From contig OX457031.1 of assembly GCA_949752745.1 (NCBI GenBank), forward strand, positions 37,731,502-37,795,501: DNA of 64,000 nucleotides. Reading direction: 5' to 3'. Below, one piece after another: positions 22,033 to 34,200 of the stretch (positions are counted from its first letter, which is position 1; each line of letters opens with the position of its first letter). This stretch comes from Protula sp. h YS-2021 (taxonomy: Eukaryota; Annelida; Polychaeta; Sabellida; Serpulidae). A program made the position numbers and the translations under genes. The notes beneath the pieces are model-generated. The model was not told the origin of the DNA. It ran no database searches and worked only from the letters and a program-made list of their open reading frames with translations.

Positions 22033-24333
22033 CTGCTCGAGTTCCACGACTTTGGCATTTTTACAGAGATCGTAGTCTGTGGGAGCGGGGCAGGCGTCCT
22101 CCTCGCTCACGGCAAAGTTCTTTGGCAGGCGCTGTCGGCACATTTTCTTCCCTGCATACTACAAAACAACAAAGGATAGAATAAATATCAATGTTGACCA
22201 CTCAGAAAGTTGTGGCTCCAATTCTACTACTTTGACACAGTTTTTGTCGATATAAATAGCCTTATATTTAGTGACCTTGATCATTATACACAAGGCCACA
22301 ATAAAATAAATCAAACGTCATGAAAATGTCTCACAATGGAGGTGATTTTTATAAAATGATAACTGATTTACTGTTTCTATTTTTTTTTTTTTTTGTGATC
22401 TGGATATCACAATCAAGGTGAACAAAAAGGAACAAAAATAATCAAGGACAGCTGACTTTTTCCCATGTCTGGCGAAGCAAGCTCACAACAAGGCCTTTTA
22501 TTGCATTTTGACATTCCAATCCAAGAAGAAATGCTGATCGAAGTCCCATAAATAAAGGTAATATCTCGACTACAATGCACAGACACACCCTTCGAGAGTG
22601 AAAAGAAAACATAAGTTATGCCACCCCTTCCACCTACACCCTGAAGGGGGCATTTTGAGTTTGGGAGGGGGCATTTTGAGTAGAACCTTGATGGCTGTTC
22701 CGAGACCCATCCAGGTGCCCTCCGCACAGCAGTGCCTCGTGGCCGTCTGCCCCAGGCACTTAATAAAACCACACCAAGGATTCCAGGGGTCGAAGTAGAG
22801 TCCATTCTGTAACCTCCTACAGTAATCTGAAAAGCAGTTACACTAATAAACACCTCGCGTAGAATGTTTATTTCTGAGTGTCAATGGCTGAAATACAACT
22901 GAGAAAAAGTTGACATCTTATTTTTTACCAAAACCTCAGTAAACTGCGAATTAACTCTTTACACGCCGTTTATCAGCTCGATCTACCGGCATCGCTTTAT
23001 ATAATAAACAGCATGTACTGCCATGGACATCTGGCCATTATTACGGGTTACTTTGTTAAAAAAAATAGCTGGGACAGAACACCGGATAACAGTTATCTTA
23101 TAAGCAGGATAACGGTTATCTCATGCACAGGATAACGGCTATCTCATAACCAGAACTACAGTTATCTCCTAACCAGGATAACAGTTATCTCATAACCAGA
23201 TTACGGCTATCTCATAACCACGATAACGGTTATCTCATAACCAGGATAACGGTTATCTCTAACAGAATTAAGGCTATCTCATAACCAGGATAACGGCTAT
23301 CCCATAACCAGGATAACGGTTATCTCTAACAGAATTACGGTTATCACATAACCAGGATAATGGTTATCTCATGACCAGGATAACGGTTATCTCATAACCA
23401 GATAACGGTTCTCATAACCAGAATAACGGTTATCTCATAATATATTTTCACCGTCGGTGCCATGTCGTTTTAACGAGGCTTTGTCTACAGCCACGAGCAT
23501 ACGAACAAATTACTGCCACTTCACTATATTTCGATAATTAACAAGTAATTGCGATATCCAATTTCACTAAATTACGACAAAAAAGAGGTATGGTAATTTG
23601 TCAACGTAATTCTATGCACTTTATCAAGTCACCAGGCGGTGTACACGCGAACTGCTCGCAAAAAAAAGAAGAAGAAAAAACACACACACACACACACACG
23701 CACAGATTACACGCTGGCTTACATTTTATATTCGGTTCATCCGAGCACCTCTCAATATCCAACTGGTGTATGTTGTTGCTCTGGTAACCGAAAAGCCCAG
23801 ACTCCTAAAAAGATCACAAACAACCCCTGAATATAATAACGTAGTCTTGCAAATTTTAATTTTAGACAAAAAAAGTTCACGTTATTATTTCTTTTTTTTT
23901 TTTTTTACAAAAACCTGTGAAAAGTTCTTACCTGATTTAAAGCCGCATTGTAAGAATAGTGCGGTCCTTCGTAAGACTCAGCAGAGGTCTTCTCGGGGAT
24001 GTCGCCAAATCCGAAAGGCGAGTCGTTTTGAATCGCTCCACTTTTACCAAATTCTGCATTTGAAGTGGCCGCGCCTTCGTTACCACTCTTCACAACCTGG
24101 TTATCTTCTTGAAAAGAAGCTTCGTCACTGTTTTCGTTGTAGAAGTTATAATAGTTATTGTCGTAACTTTCCTCGTCGTTATCCTGATACCACTCGGCAA
24201 TGTCCGGAACCCCGAAAAGAGGTTTGTGTGTTGTGCGCAAATGGTTCCAAAACTTCCCATCCGATTTTTCACGACTTTGGGCAAATACTGGAATAATTAT
24301 GAACGTCATAAAACCGTGCCACTTCAATTCCAT
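22033..24333 (-). CDS. secreted protein with chitin-binding (CBM14-like) domain, partial
   Basis: Three minus-strand exons join in phase 0. Exon a (24333-23932, 134 codons) starts at ATG 24333 with a hydrophobic segment ending VFAQS, a plausible signal peptide. It continues as an acidic Asn/Tyr/Glu-rich region without cysteine and ends at donor GTAAGA. Exon b (22806-22687, 40 codons; an alternative acceptor puts the start at 22816) and exon c (22158-22033, 42 codons) carry the cysteines. The pattern 'FDPWNPWCGFIKCLG', '..CCAEGTW', '..KKMC' resembles the peritrophin-A/CBM14 fold ('..dp..C..fy.C..g....C..G..f....C'). The first cysteine of the fold is not visible and may lie in a missed exon between a and b. 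More exons are expected below 22033. CBM14 domains bind chitin in extracellular matrices, and the acidic N-terminus would suit a matrix protein. Function is inferred. Confidence 0.55.
23082..23438. repeat. palindromic ~23-bp minisatellite, about 16 units
   Basis: Tandem units of 20-23 bp follow the pattern GGATAACGGTTATCTCATAACCA. Each contains the near-palindrome GATAACnGTTATC. It lies in the first intron of the chitin-binding-like gene. The variant unit GGATAACGGTTATCTCTAACA followed by GAATTA(A/C)GG appears twice, showing a higher-order step. Confidence 0.92.
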
Positions 24334-25440
24334 TTTCACCGTCAGATCCTTTGATATTTACTACAGTACTTTTTTGTTTAGTACCAGAAAATTATTTTTG
24401 AAAGTACCAATATATACTCAAGTTTTTCTACATCCCCTAGACGACATATAAATCTTTCATTTTGTAATTGAAAATGTAAAGAGAGTACATAAATAAATGT
24501 TTGAAAAAATTCTGCTCCTCAAGCACTTCCAAAACCATCAACAATTGAATAATTGCTTTACACTTGCGACAACTGAATATTGATGGTTTAAACATACTAT
24601 AAGGTGTGGTATCATGAAAAAGAACTAGAACAATAGCCGGGTGTGATCTCGGTCGTCATTAAGCCAAATGGCCCCCAGGGCTTCATGACGTTGTTAATCT
24701 GTGAAGTCGCGCTCTTACAATGACTATCGTGTCTGTCTCTGTTTAATACAATGGGCGATATTAGCGACAGTTTATCTGCATGCTGTCAAATGCCTCCCGG
24801 CGCTCGTGGAATCTAATAAATTACGTCAGATAAAGCCTTATATTATCAGTCTTTGCTAAAAAAAAAAGATCTACTGAAATAATCTGGAGAAACCTGAAGC
24901 CTTTATTTTATTTACTTATTTTTATTTACTTATTTTTTATTTATTTTATTATTTTTCTGGCGTGTACACGCAACAGCAGGTCCAGCCTTACACAGCTAGT
25001 CTGGGTTTTGTTATCAAATGAGTATTTTCAGTGTCCCTTTACCTTGTAACTTCTATGAACTTCACACACTAACCACCGGCTCATAAACTGTCGAAACATA
25101 AATAACCCAACAAGGTAAAGCCTCATGTTCAGAGCTGTTTCTGGTTTTTTGTTTATTTGTTTATTTTTTTTTTTACTTTTTTGCCATAGTTAACCAATAT
25201 CCTCAAGTTCACGGACTCAGTTCAACTCCCCGACCCCCCGCCCCCCGAACTTCATATTCTTCCATAACTGCTCCTTACATTGCTGCTAAGGTGCTGGTGG
25301 CAACGTAAAAAAACCCACATATTATAATCGTATTTATTTCTGTTTTTTTTAATTAAAGCTGCTACTTGGCACACAGGGCACACGTCATTCAAACCAACCC
25401 AATTTATATGCATTTCAATATGACTACGTAAATAGAATCC
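24334..25440. other. intergenic, AT-rich
   Basis: Upstream region of the minus-strand secreted-protein gene. It contains a TTTATTTA-rich low-complexity tract (24900-24958) and poly-T and poly-C runs. No gene recognised. Confidence 0.45.
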
Positions 25441-25605
25441 ACATTTTGTTGAAAGACATTTGTCGAGAGACCTTTTTTTCGAAAGTGAACTTCAAAGTGA
25501 ATCACTAACAGCTATTAAGAAATTATAAATTTCTACAAAAATGTCTCGGGTTTCACTTTCAACAAAATGTCTTCCAGCAAAATATCTTTCGACAAAATGT
25601 CTGGA
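25441..25605. mobile_element. small foldback element, arms of GACATTTTGTCGAAA units
   Basis: The left arm (25441-25495) reads ACATTTTGTTGAAAG, ACATTTGTCGAGAG, ACCTTTTTTTCGAAAG. The right arm (about 25535-25605) is the reverse complement of the same kind of unit (CTTTCAACAAAATGTC, TTTCGACAAAATGTC). About 40 bp of AT-rich loop separates them. Inverted arms made of short tandem repeats are the hallmark of foldback elements. No coding capacity. Confidence 0.65.
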
Positions 25606-26180
25606 CACTATGTAAATAATTGAGGACGCTTAATGCATAAATTTACTTTCAAGTATTTCAGTACGTGTAATACAATACCCTGGAGAGGGGGTCAATGCAT
25701 TGCACAAGCTCCATATTTTACTGAGCAACAACAGAAGTCTACATTGGAATTAAAAGTGCAGCATACACCGAACAAAAATCCACGTTTACGGATGTGCAGA
25801 ACTCCCCCCCCCCCTCCCCCGGCCTGACTCCTTCGCAAACTGACAGCCAGGCCAGTGAGGTGTGGTAAGATTTATGTCATGATTGACCGTGCGTACAATA
25901 CGAAAACTGTAGTATTTTTGCAGTATATACAACGCTTATATATACACAACCGTCATGATGGACGTGCAGATACTGAAATTGTACTTGAACATCGTCACAT
26001 AACCATATATCTTAAGGTATCTCAGAGCAGAGCAAAAAAAAAGATCTAAATTATATCAGAATATAATATCTAAAAAAAGCTAAATAAAAATAAAACCAAT
26101 ACTCGTGCCTGTTTCTAAAACCCTCCCTCAGGCTTCATCGCTGTTTGCACTTGCTCTTTTACCAATGCTGACGGCTGTGG
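25606..26180. other. spacer before the 43-bp minisatellite
   Basis: No supported gene. Contains a CCCCCCCCCCTCCCCC run near 25806. Confidence 0.4.
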
Positions 26181-26189
26181 AAGGGTACT

Positions 26190-26963
26190 GTAGAGCAGGC
26201 CTCACGCGCTCGCGTCGTGTCCGTGCTGTACTGTGGAGCAGGCCTCACGCGCTCGTGTCGTGTCCGTGCCGTACTGTGGAGCAGGCCTCACGCGCTCGCG
26301 TCGTGTCCGTGCTGTACTGTGGAGCAGACCTCACGAGCTGGAGTCGTGTCCGTGCTGTACTGTGGAGCAAGCCTCACGAGCACGCGTCGTGTCCGTGTTG
26401 TACTGTGGAGCAGGCCTCACGCGCTCGCGTCGTGTCCGTGCTGTACTGTGCAGCAGGCCTCACGCGCTCGCGTCGTGTCCGTGTTGTACTGTGGAGCAGG
26501 CCTCACGCGCTCGCGTCGTGTCCGTGCTGTACTGTGGAGCAGGCCTCACGAGCACGCGTCGTGTCCGTGCTGTACTGTGGAGCAGGCCTCACGCGCTCGC
26601 GTCGTGTCCGTGCTGTACTGTGGAGCAGGCCTCACGCGCTCGCGTCCTGTCCGTGCTGTACTGTGGAGCAGGCCTCACGCGCTCGCGTCGCGTCCGTGCT
26701 GTACTGTGGAGCAGGCCTCACGCGCTCGCGTCGTGTCCGTGCTGTACTGTGCAGCAGGCCTCACGCGCTCGCGTCGTGTTCGTGTTGTACTGTGGAGCAG
26801 GCCTCACGCGCTCGCGTCGTGTCCGTGCTGTACTGTGGAGCAGGCCTCACGAGCACGCGTCGTGTCCGTGCTGTACTGTGGAGCAGGCCTCACGCGCTCG
26901 CGTCCTGTCCGTGCTGTACTGTGGAGCAGGCCTCACGCGCTCGCGTCGTGTCCGTGCTGTACT
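26190..26963. repeat. 43-bp minisatellite, about 18 copies
   Basis: The unit is AGGCCTCACGCGCTCGCGTC followed by GTGTCCGTGCTGTACTGTGG and AGC, with few variants. Because 43 is not a multiple of three and the unit lacks forward stops, all three plus-strand frames stay open for 250-320 codons. Variant units (GCAGCAGGCC, GAGCACGCGTC) recur 301 bp apart (7 x 43), a higher-order duplication. It is GC-rich and CpG-rich against AT-rich surroundings. No evidence of a real gene. Confidence 0.95.
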
Positions 26964-27146
26964 ACCACCGATCACGACCGTCTTGTGTCAGTAGTCATTG
27001 TTTTTTTTTTTCAAAGGTCGGCATTTGTCCAATCTCTGGCGTATCTTCCAAAAGCGGATTTACAGGAGAGGCCTAGTTTTGGACCACTACTGTACCATTT
27101 GAAAACAATCTGACTAACATCACGAATCCGGGTTTCCAAGCCACTA

Positions 27147-27693
27147 CTGCCACCTGGACATTTTCCAACCGGGTACTTTCCAACTTCATACCAGCTGGAC
27201 ATTTTCCATCCGTGGCATTTTTTTGAAAAGAATATATAAAGAAAATGAAATAGATGGTACACTTTTCTGTACTTTATCACAAAAAATGCCACTTTCTATA
27301 CATTACTATATTTACAACTGTGGATAATTTAATTTGTATCAGTAGTGTAGTTGTTTCAAAAAACAACCCATTTTATCTATATTGAATACGTTCTCTCACT
27401 ATAAAAAATACACAAGTGTGGATTCACCTGGCCGCATTTTCCGGAAGGATTATGAAGAACAAAGAACTTGGCATAGCGTAGCTGACTAGCGACTGCACAC
27501 TTTATTAAACATGTCTGCTCTTCAATGTCAAATCCGACAAACATTCATGAAATTTGATAAATAATGTCGTGGTTGGAAAAATGTCCAGTTTGCAAATAGT
27601 TGGAAAACGTCCAATTGGCAACTGTCGGTTGGAAAGTATCCGGTTGGATAGTGTCCAGTTGGAAAGTGTCCAGTTGGAAAATGTCTAGATAAC
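27147..27693. mobile_element. foldback element, arms of TTGGAAAATGTCCAG units
   Basis: The left arm (about 27150-27215) has CACCTGGACATTTTCCAACC, GGGTACTTTCCAAC and CAGCTGGACATTTTCCATCC. The right arm (about 27568-27693) has the reverse-complement unit tandemly repeated: GGTTGGAAAAATGTCCAG, AGTTGGAAAACGTCCAA, then TTGGAAAGTGTCCAG twice. A ~350-bp unique middle has no ORF of note. The architecture is foldback-like with unequal arms. Confidence 0.68.
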
Positions 27694-27714
27694 AACATTA
27701 CATGCAGGAGAACT

Positions 27715-28090
27715 GTTTTGAAAACTGTTTCCCTAAAACTTCTAAACCCAATTTTTGGAGGATCGCCAAAAAATATTTCTTTAAAAAAAGATCACCGAAA
27801 GAACATTCTTCTAAAATTTAGAAGAAATCCAGACAAAACTGCAGGAGGCAACACATTTTGGAAAACAGCTCTGAAAAATTGAAATGCTACCATTTGGCTA
27901 ATTTTTGGCAGCTCGCACAAAAAAATTGTAGAACCATTTTGGAAACTGGCTACCAAAAAAAATAACAATAATAATAATGCCGCCAAATTTGCAAATTTTT
28001 GGCAGATCATAAAACATATTTTTTAAACTGCTAACTATCTAGCGGAACATTAAGACAAAATTTAAAAGAAATTAGACTAAAACTGTAAGT
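27715..28090. repeat. dispersed 'GCCATTTGGC..TTTTTGGC' family, copy cluster 2
   Basis: Degenerate units carry ATTTTTGGAGGATCGCCAAA, GCTACCATTTGGCTAATTTT and TTTTGGAAACTGGCTACC, matching the cluster at 19.1-19.9 kb. Confidence 0.6.
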
Positions 28091-29409
28091 GAACAAGCAT
28101 TTAAGCAAAAATTTTCACAAGTACATAAAGACGACGACGCCTGCCCCCCCATACCCCCTCCGGCCCCCCCCCCCCCGACCATCTCCTAAAACGACAAGAC
28201 CAGTCCCGACGAAATCGGCTGATCCGAAAAATTATGGCCTGATTTCGCTACAAGCAATTCCAAACTCTCTACGTTTTGTCTTTATTTAACATATTATGCA
28301 GCAACAACATGTTTCAGGGCTATAGGGGGTTCTTCGGGGAGCAGGGGGATCTCTGCTCCCCCCCCCCCTCCCATATTTTCACAAAATGTCAATATCTACC
28401 TGTTTAAATAAACATCAATGGTTGCATTATGCGGTACGGGAACCTGCCACATGCCCCCACGCCCTCCTCCCTACCCCCATCACTAAAGCTTGATCAGCAT
28501 CCACCGGCGTTATATCCGTCCTCTTCCATGACTGGCATGAACGGAAAAAGCCAATTTGAGCCCCCTCCCCCAAACCTAATCAGGAAATAGCACCTACGCA
28601 TGATAACAGTGCAAGACAACATCCCACAAGACCTCCCTCTCCCCCCCCCCCCCACCCCAATCTCCCAGCACATGATAATAACTTTAAATAGAGCTACAAG
28701 CCAATCAGATCATTGACTGATCACAGACTGGAATTTATAAATTCAATAATGAGACTCGCACAATAAACCGTGGCACACACTTAATGGTCAACACACACAA
28801 CAGAACCAATCAAATTTGCCGCACAACATCACATGACAAATCGCTTCGATTTCTTTATTATCTTTTTAACTAACAGAACTGTTTTATTTTTCTAAGCTGC
28901 AAACAGAAGCAAAAAATACGGAATATTCACCCGCTGGTCCATCGACAAAGTAGGTACGGAACAGTTTAGCATTTTTGAATCCCCTCTACCTGCAGCCCCT
29001 TCCTCCTCCAACTACGCCTAATTTTGTGACGCCACCAACTTACTGTAACATCAGCGTACTCAAAGTAGGAACCCTCCTCACCCCCAACCCCCACTATCCC
29101 CTCCGCCCTCTTCACCCTTGCGTACGCCCTTCACAGAAGACCTCTGAAGTACCAGCGACCTTGGAATGATACGTCACCAGCGCATTATGTTGACGGGGAG
29201 AGCATCGGCTAACTGCACTTCAGTTATTTATTTAGTTACTGTGTGTGTGTGTTCCCACCTCAACTAACGCAACCAAGCAAGCAACCACTGAGAAAAGCCC
29301 GAATTCAGGGTCGCTGTATTTACAGCACCTCACTAATACACAGGCACCTTAGCAATAATTTGCCATCGACCCCCGCCCTCTCCCGTAAAACAAAATTTGA
29401 GTCAGCCAA
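28091..29409. other. C-rich/AT-mixed spacer downstream of ABCB6
   Basis: Contains several poly-C runs (28143-28180, 28360-28372, 28640-28655) and no gene. The ABCB6 3' UTR should start just below 29410. A minus-strand AAATAAATAA stretch at about 29226-29236 could serve as polyadenylation signal. Confidence 0.45.
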
Positions 29410-31143
29410 TCACAGATCTTTCTTCTCCTCGCCACTGCCATTCGATGCTTCACCCGGATCCTCCCCGCCCCCCGTCTGCTGTTGGTGCCACATATCCGCA
29501 TACAAGCCGTCCATCGCCAGTAGCTCTACGTGCCTGCCAACACACGCACATACGAACAGGCTACAGCAAGTACATGCAGACACAACATAAACAACTTATT
29601 TATTTATTTTTATTTATTTATTACTTAAACTTCCTGCCAATGCATAAAGTGGCCCTCAGTAAATTTAATACTATTAGACCTTTTTTTTTACTTTCGCATG
29701 CAGGAATATGATATATTACTCAGTCTACGACGAAGTGGCTTTGTTAACGATCATTCGTCAAGCCGAGTGATCTATGCCAAATGTGCATTTACTGCAGGAA
29801 TCATTGCGAGATAAGTGTTGAAGTCACAGTGCATGGTTTCTTCATCACTTATCATCAATAATCACACTAAACAACATGCATTCGCCGAAAAATCAGGAGA
29901 GCCCATCTAAATCCCCCCTACCCCTCCGACACGTCGCCTGGCCACCTACTGCCCCCCACCACCCCCTTGCTATCTGCCCCTCATCACTCCCCCTCCCCCT
30001 ACACGTTGCCCAGCGACTCACGTGCCCCTCACCCCTCCCCCCTACCCGTTGCCTAGCCACTCACGTGCCCCTCCCCCTACACGTTGCCCAGCCAGTCACG
30101 TGCCCCTCACCCCTCCCCCCTACCCGTTGCCTAGCCACTCACGTGCCCCTCACCCCTCCCCCCCTACACGTTGCCCAGCCAGTCACGTGCCCCTCCCCCC
30201 TCCCCCTACACGTTGCCCAGCCACTCACGTGCCCCGCTCGGCTATCTGCCCCTCTCACCCCTCACCCCTACACGTTGCCCAGCGACTCACGAGCCCCTCA
30301 CCCCTCCCCCCTACCCGTTGCCTAGCCACTCACGTGCCCCTCACCCCTCCCCCCCTACACGTTGCCCAGCCAGTCACGTGCCCCTCCCCCCTCCCCCTAC
30401 ACGTTGCCCCGCTCGGCTATCCGCCCCTCTCACCCCCCCCCCCCTACACGTTGCCCAGCCACTCACGTGCCCCGCTCGGCTATCTGCCCTTCCCGCAGCA
30501 CCATGATCTGGTCGGCGTTGATGATGGTGGAGAGCCGGTGCGCCACGATCAGCGTCGTCCTGTTCTCGCACACCTGCGCCAGGCTAGCCTGTATGTTACG
30601 CTCCGTCTGCGTATCCAGCGCTGAAGTGGCCTAAAAATAGAACTCACAACGGTCAAACCGCTGCAGATGAAACCGGCTACTTGTTTTGTGAATATAATTT
30701 AAACGTAAAGCAACGACACTGGATTTTCTAAAAGTACGCAATTATCCGGTTTATTCGATTATACGTGTGCAACTGACCGAACTCGCCTGTACTTGGGCTT
30801 CTTTTGCTCAATAAGTTAAAACCATCGACGAGACTGAAATCCTATAAACTTTCTCAAATCACAGAACCATCTGAAAGTCTCAAAAATATCGCTCAGCAAA
30901 AATTACCAGAAAATTCCCATTTATATATTTTTTAATTTTTTTTTTCCGAAATGTAGAAGCGACCCGGCTATCATCAGAGAACTAGACCACGTGACTGTAC
31001 CTCGTCCAATAGGACAATGGCTGGGGCTTTAAGGATTGTCCGGGCGATGGCTACACGCTGTTTCTCGCCACCGCTTAGCTTCAGACCCCGCTCCCCCACC
31101 ATGGTATCGTACCCTGTGGGTATAATAGTGCATGTCATACCTA

Positions 31144-31231
<88 letters not shown>

Positions 31232-34200
31232 TTACATAATTTCAGGAAGTGTGCCAACTTCCCGTGCCCAGTCGCAAAAGCGAAGACATTACAAAGGTGA
31301 AAGCGAAAACCGACGAATTTTGATAAAATTTACATTTGATAGAAAGCCTTATGGACTATACTGCTATCAAAAGTGATCGAACTGGATCTGTGGGACGAAC
31401 AGAATTGTCTGTATTTCTCTTAAAACTATCAGTTTGTTTGGCCAGTTTTTGCCGAACCAATAACAAAAATAGTACTCCACTGCAGTTATACAATGTATTA
31501 AATATTAATACAAAAAGTATTAAGTATTGTGACGCACCTTGAACAACACTAAAGGTATAACAGGCACGAAAAACATACAAAATAATGTATTCCTGACTGC
31601 TACTTGAGCTTACAACCTCTTGCTTGCAGGCGACAACACAAACCACTACTACGGGATGTAGAACTATAAGTATTGCAGAAGTGTTTTCCCAAATTTGGCC
31701 AATATTTGTTCAAATCGCCAAAAAAAAATACAAGCGGTACGGAGGATTACCCAGGGAACATTCCCGCCAAATTTCAGAATAATCGGACAAACATTTAGGA
31801 TGAGTAACATTTTGAAAAATTGTCTAGCCATATGTACACACGTGACATCACACATAACAGATAGCAAAGTCCCCACAAGTGACAAATACACAGCACTGAT
31901 CGTCGGCTGGGCTAAAAACTCTACACTTTCCTTGGCACTGTGATTTAACAGTGTGTCAGTATAACAGTGTGTCAGTAAAACAATGTGTCAGTATAACAGC
32001 ATTTAGTAAGAGCAGTAGCGATAACATCGGATATCTGACGATACAGTCCCCAGACAATAAAGGTACGCAAAGCTTGTGGCACTGCCTATACGGTTGTAGG
32101 AAAAAATGGCAACGGAAAAAATGGCAACGGAAATAATGGCAACGGAAATTATGGCAAGTGGAAATAATGGCAACGGAAAATATGGCAAAAGTGAAAACGG
32201 AAAAAAATGGCAAAATAACAAAATAAAAATTTTATCACAATTGTCAAATTTATTCTTAAGCGTGATATCACGAGCATGTTGCTTATTCTAGACAACGCCC
32301 CTGATAAATGCATTGTTGTGATGGCACCCGAACATCCATAGGATTAGCAATACTGTTTACACAGGGTTTAAGTTTTGCCTGATGCAGCCCAAATAAATTT
32401 TTTATTTTACGTTGACACCCGAGCATCCGAAAGATTAACCGCATTGTACACACAGCGAATAAGTTTTGCCTGATGCACCCCAAATAGATGTATTGTTACG
32501 TTGGCACCCGAGCATCCAAAGGATTAACGGTGCCGCACACAGGGATTACGTTTTGCCATTTTTGCTTTCACCCCAAATACCCTGACATCAAGTGGCAGTA
32601 AGTGGTTTCGATTGGACTTTCTTTGATCCTGAGTTGTCAAGGTAGGCGATTTCTTTGTTTCGACTGAACTTCAGTGAAACCTGCAAAATTTGCCATTTTT
32701 TTCCTTTTTTTCACTTTGTCATTTTTTCCGTTGCCATTATTTCCACTTGCCATATTTTCCGTTGCCATTATTTCCGTTGCCATTTTTTCCGTTGCCATTT
32801 TTTCCGTACTCCGCCTGTACACCACCACAATAGCGTATACACAGCCCCAGACCCACATCCCCCTTCCTTGCGAATGTACTCAATTACCATGTACTTTATA
32901 CATGACCGTTCACTATACCATACACACATTCGACACCCACCATCGACAAAGGTGAGGATCTTGTGGTGGATGTCGGCTGCTCGTGCCGCATCAACCACCT
33001 CGTGTTCCTCGGCTCCAACTCGCCCGTATCTGCAACATCAAATATACAGCCTTGGTGTTAACAGGTGAAAACACCTTGCATTTACTTTTGAACTGTATAA
33101 AACAAACACTGTAAAATGATTAGTGAGTATTACTATAACGTGAATTATTGCTGAAATTCAAGTCAAGCGTAGCCGTTTTGGTATCATAAGTTGTGAGAGA
33201 GGTTTTCAGTTGTGTAAGGACGATGACGTCACAGTGTGTGTACAGGCCCACGTTTACCTGATGTTGTATCTGATGTCATTATTGAAAAGAACCGTGTCCT
33301 GGGGGACGACTCCGATGACACTCCTCAGGGATCGCTGGCTCACCTACAACACACCACCCTACGTCAATAGTGACGTGTTGACACTGCGAGTCGCAATACA
33401 AGAGAGGCGGAGACAGTCGCAAGTTATTCAACAAGCTCAGCTTGACCTGTTCCCAACGACCCGCAATTAGTTATATGTATCAAGATAAGGTTTTCCACCC
33501 ACAGAGTATTACTATTTTGTCATCCCCAACCCCCCCCCCCCCCCAAATTGCTAAATCGTCGGTACCCAACACATGGTAAGACCACCCACCTCACCCGCTA
33601 ACTTACTCCTCCCTGACCCCCACATACTCCCCCCACCCCTCACTCCCTTCCCTTCTCTACCTCTAACTCTCTCTCTCCTTCTCTCTTATTATTTACCTCT
33701 TTTTCAGTACATCAGCGCTTGAAGTACTTAACACACCTATTCTCTAACCTTACCTCTGAGATGTCCTGTCCGTCGAATCGAATGGCGCCGCTCTGTACGT
33801 CGTAGAACCGGAAGAGGAGGCGGATGATGGTGCTCTTGCCTGAGCCACTGGGTCCCACCAAGGCGTATGTCTGGCCGGGCGGTACCACGAATGACACGCC
33901 CTGCAGTATGGGCTTTCTGTTGCAAATACACAAAACATACACACACTTGTAATCTACGGCGCTCCAGGTATCGGGAGATGATGCGGGAGGAAGGGGGGAG
34001 GGGGGGGGGGAGGGGGAAGATAACTTGGCTCCTACTTTCTGAATGTATATACTTTAAGTACCTTATTGAGGGCTTTTTACGCAACCAAAATCGTACCCTA
34101 CCTCCATCCACACCCCCCTCTACCTTCCGCTCATGACGTGTCCATTGTCACCACTCACCTGACGTCATAATGGAAGTGCACGTCGTTGAACTCGATGAGG

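Noticed and set aside
23082..23438. CRISPR-like regularly repeated array
   Set aside because: Units are contiguous ~23-bp palindromic repeats with no unique spacers and no cas genes, in a eukaryotic intron.
26105..27113. Three overlapping 250-320-codon frames, Arg/Ser/Cys-rich
   Set aside because: They are the three forward frames of one 43-bp minisatellite; no start context, domain or exon structure supports any of them.
29876..30634. Several overlapping Pro-rich frames on plus and one on minus
   Set aside because: Products of the C-rich minisatellite next to ABCB6 exon 18; the real coding content here is minus-strand exon 18.
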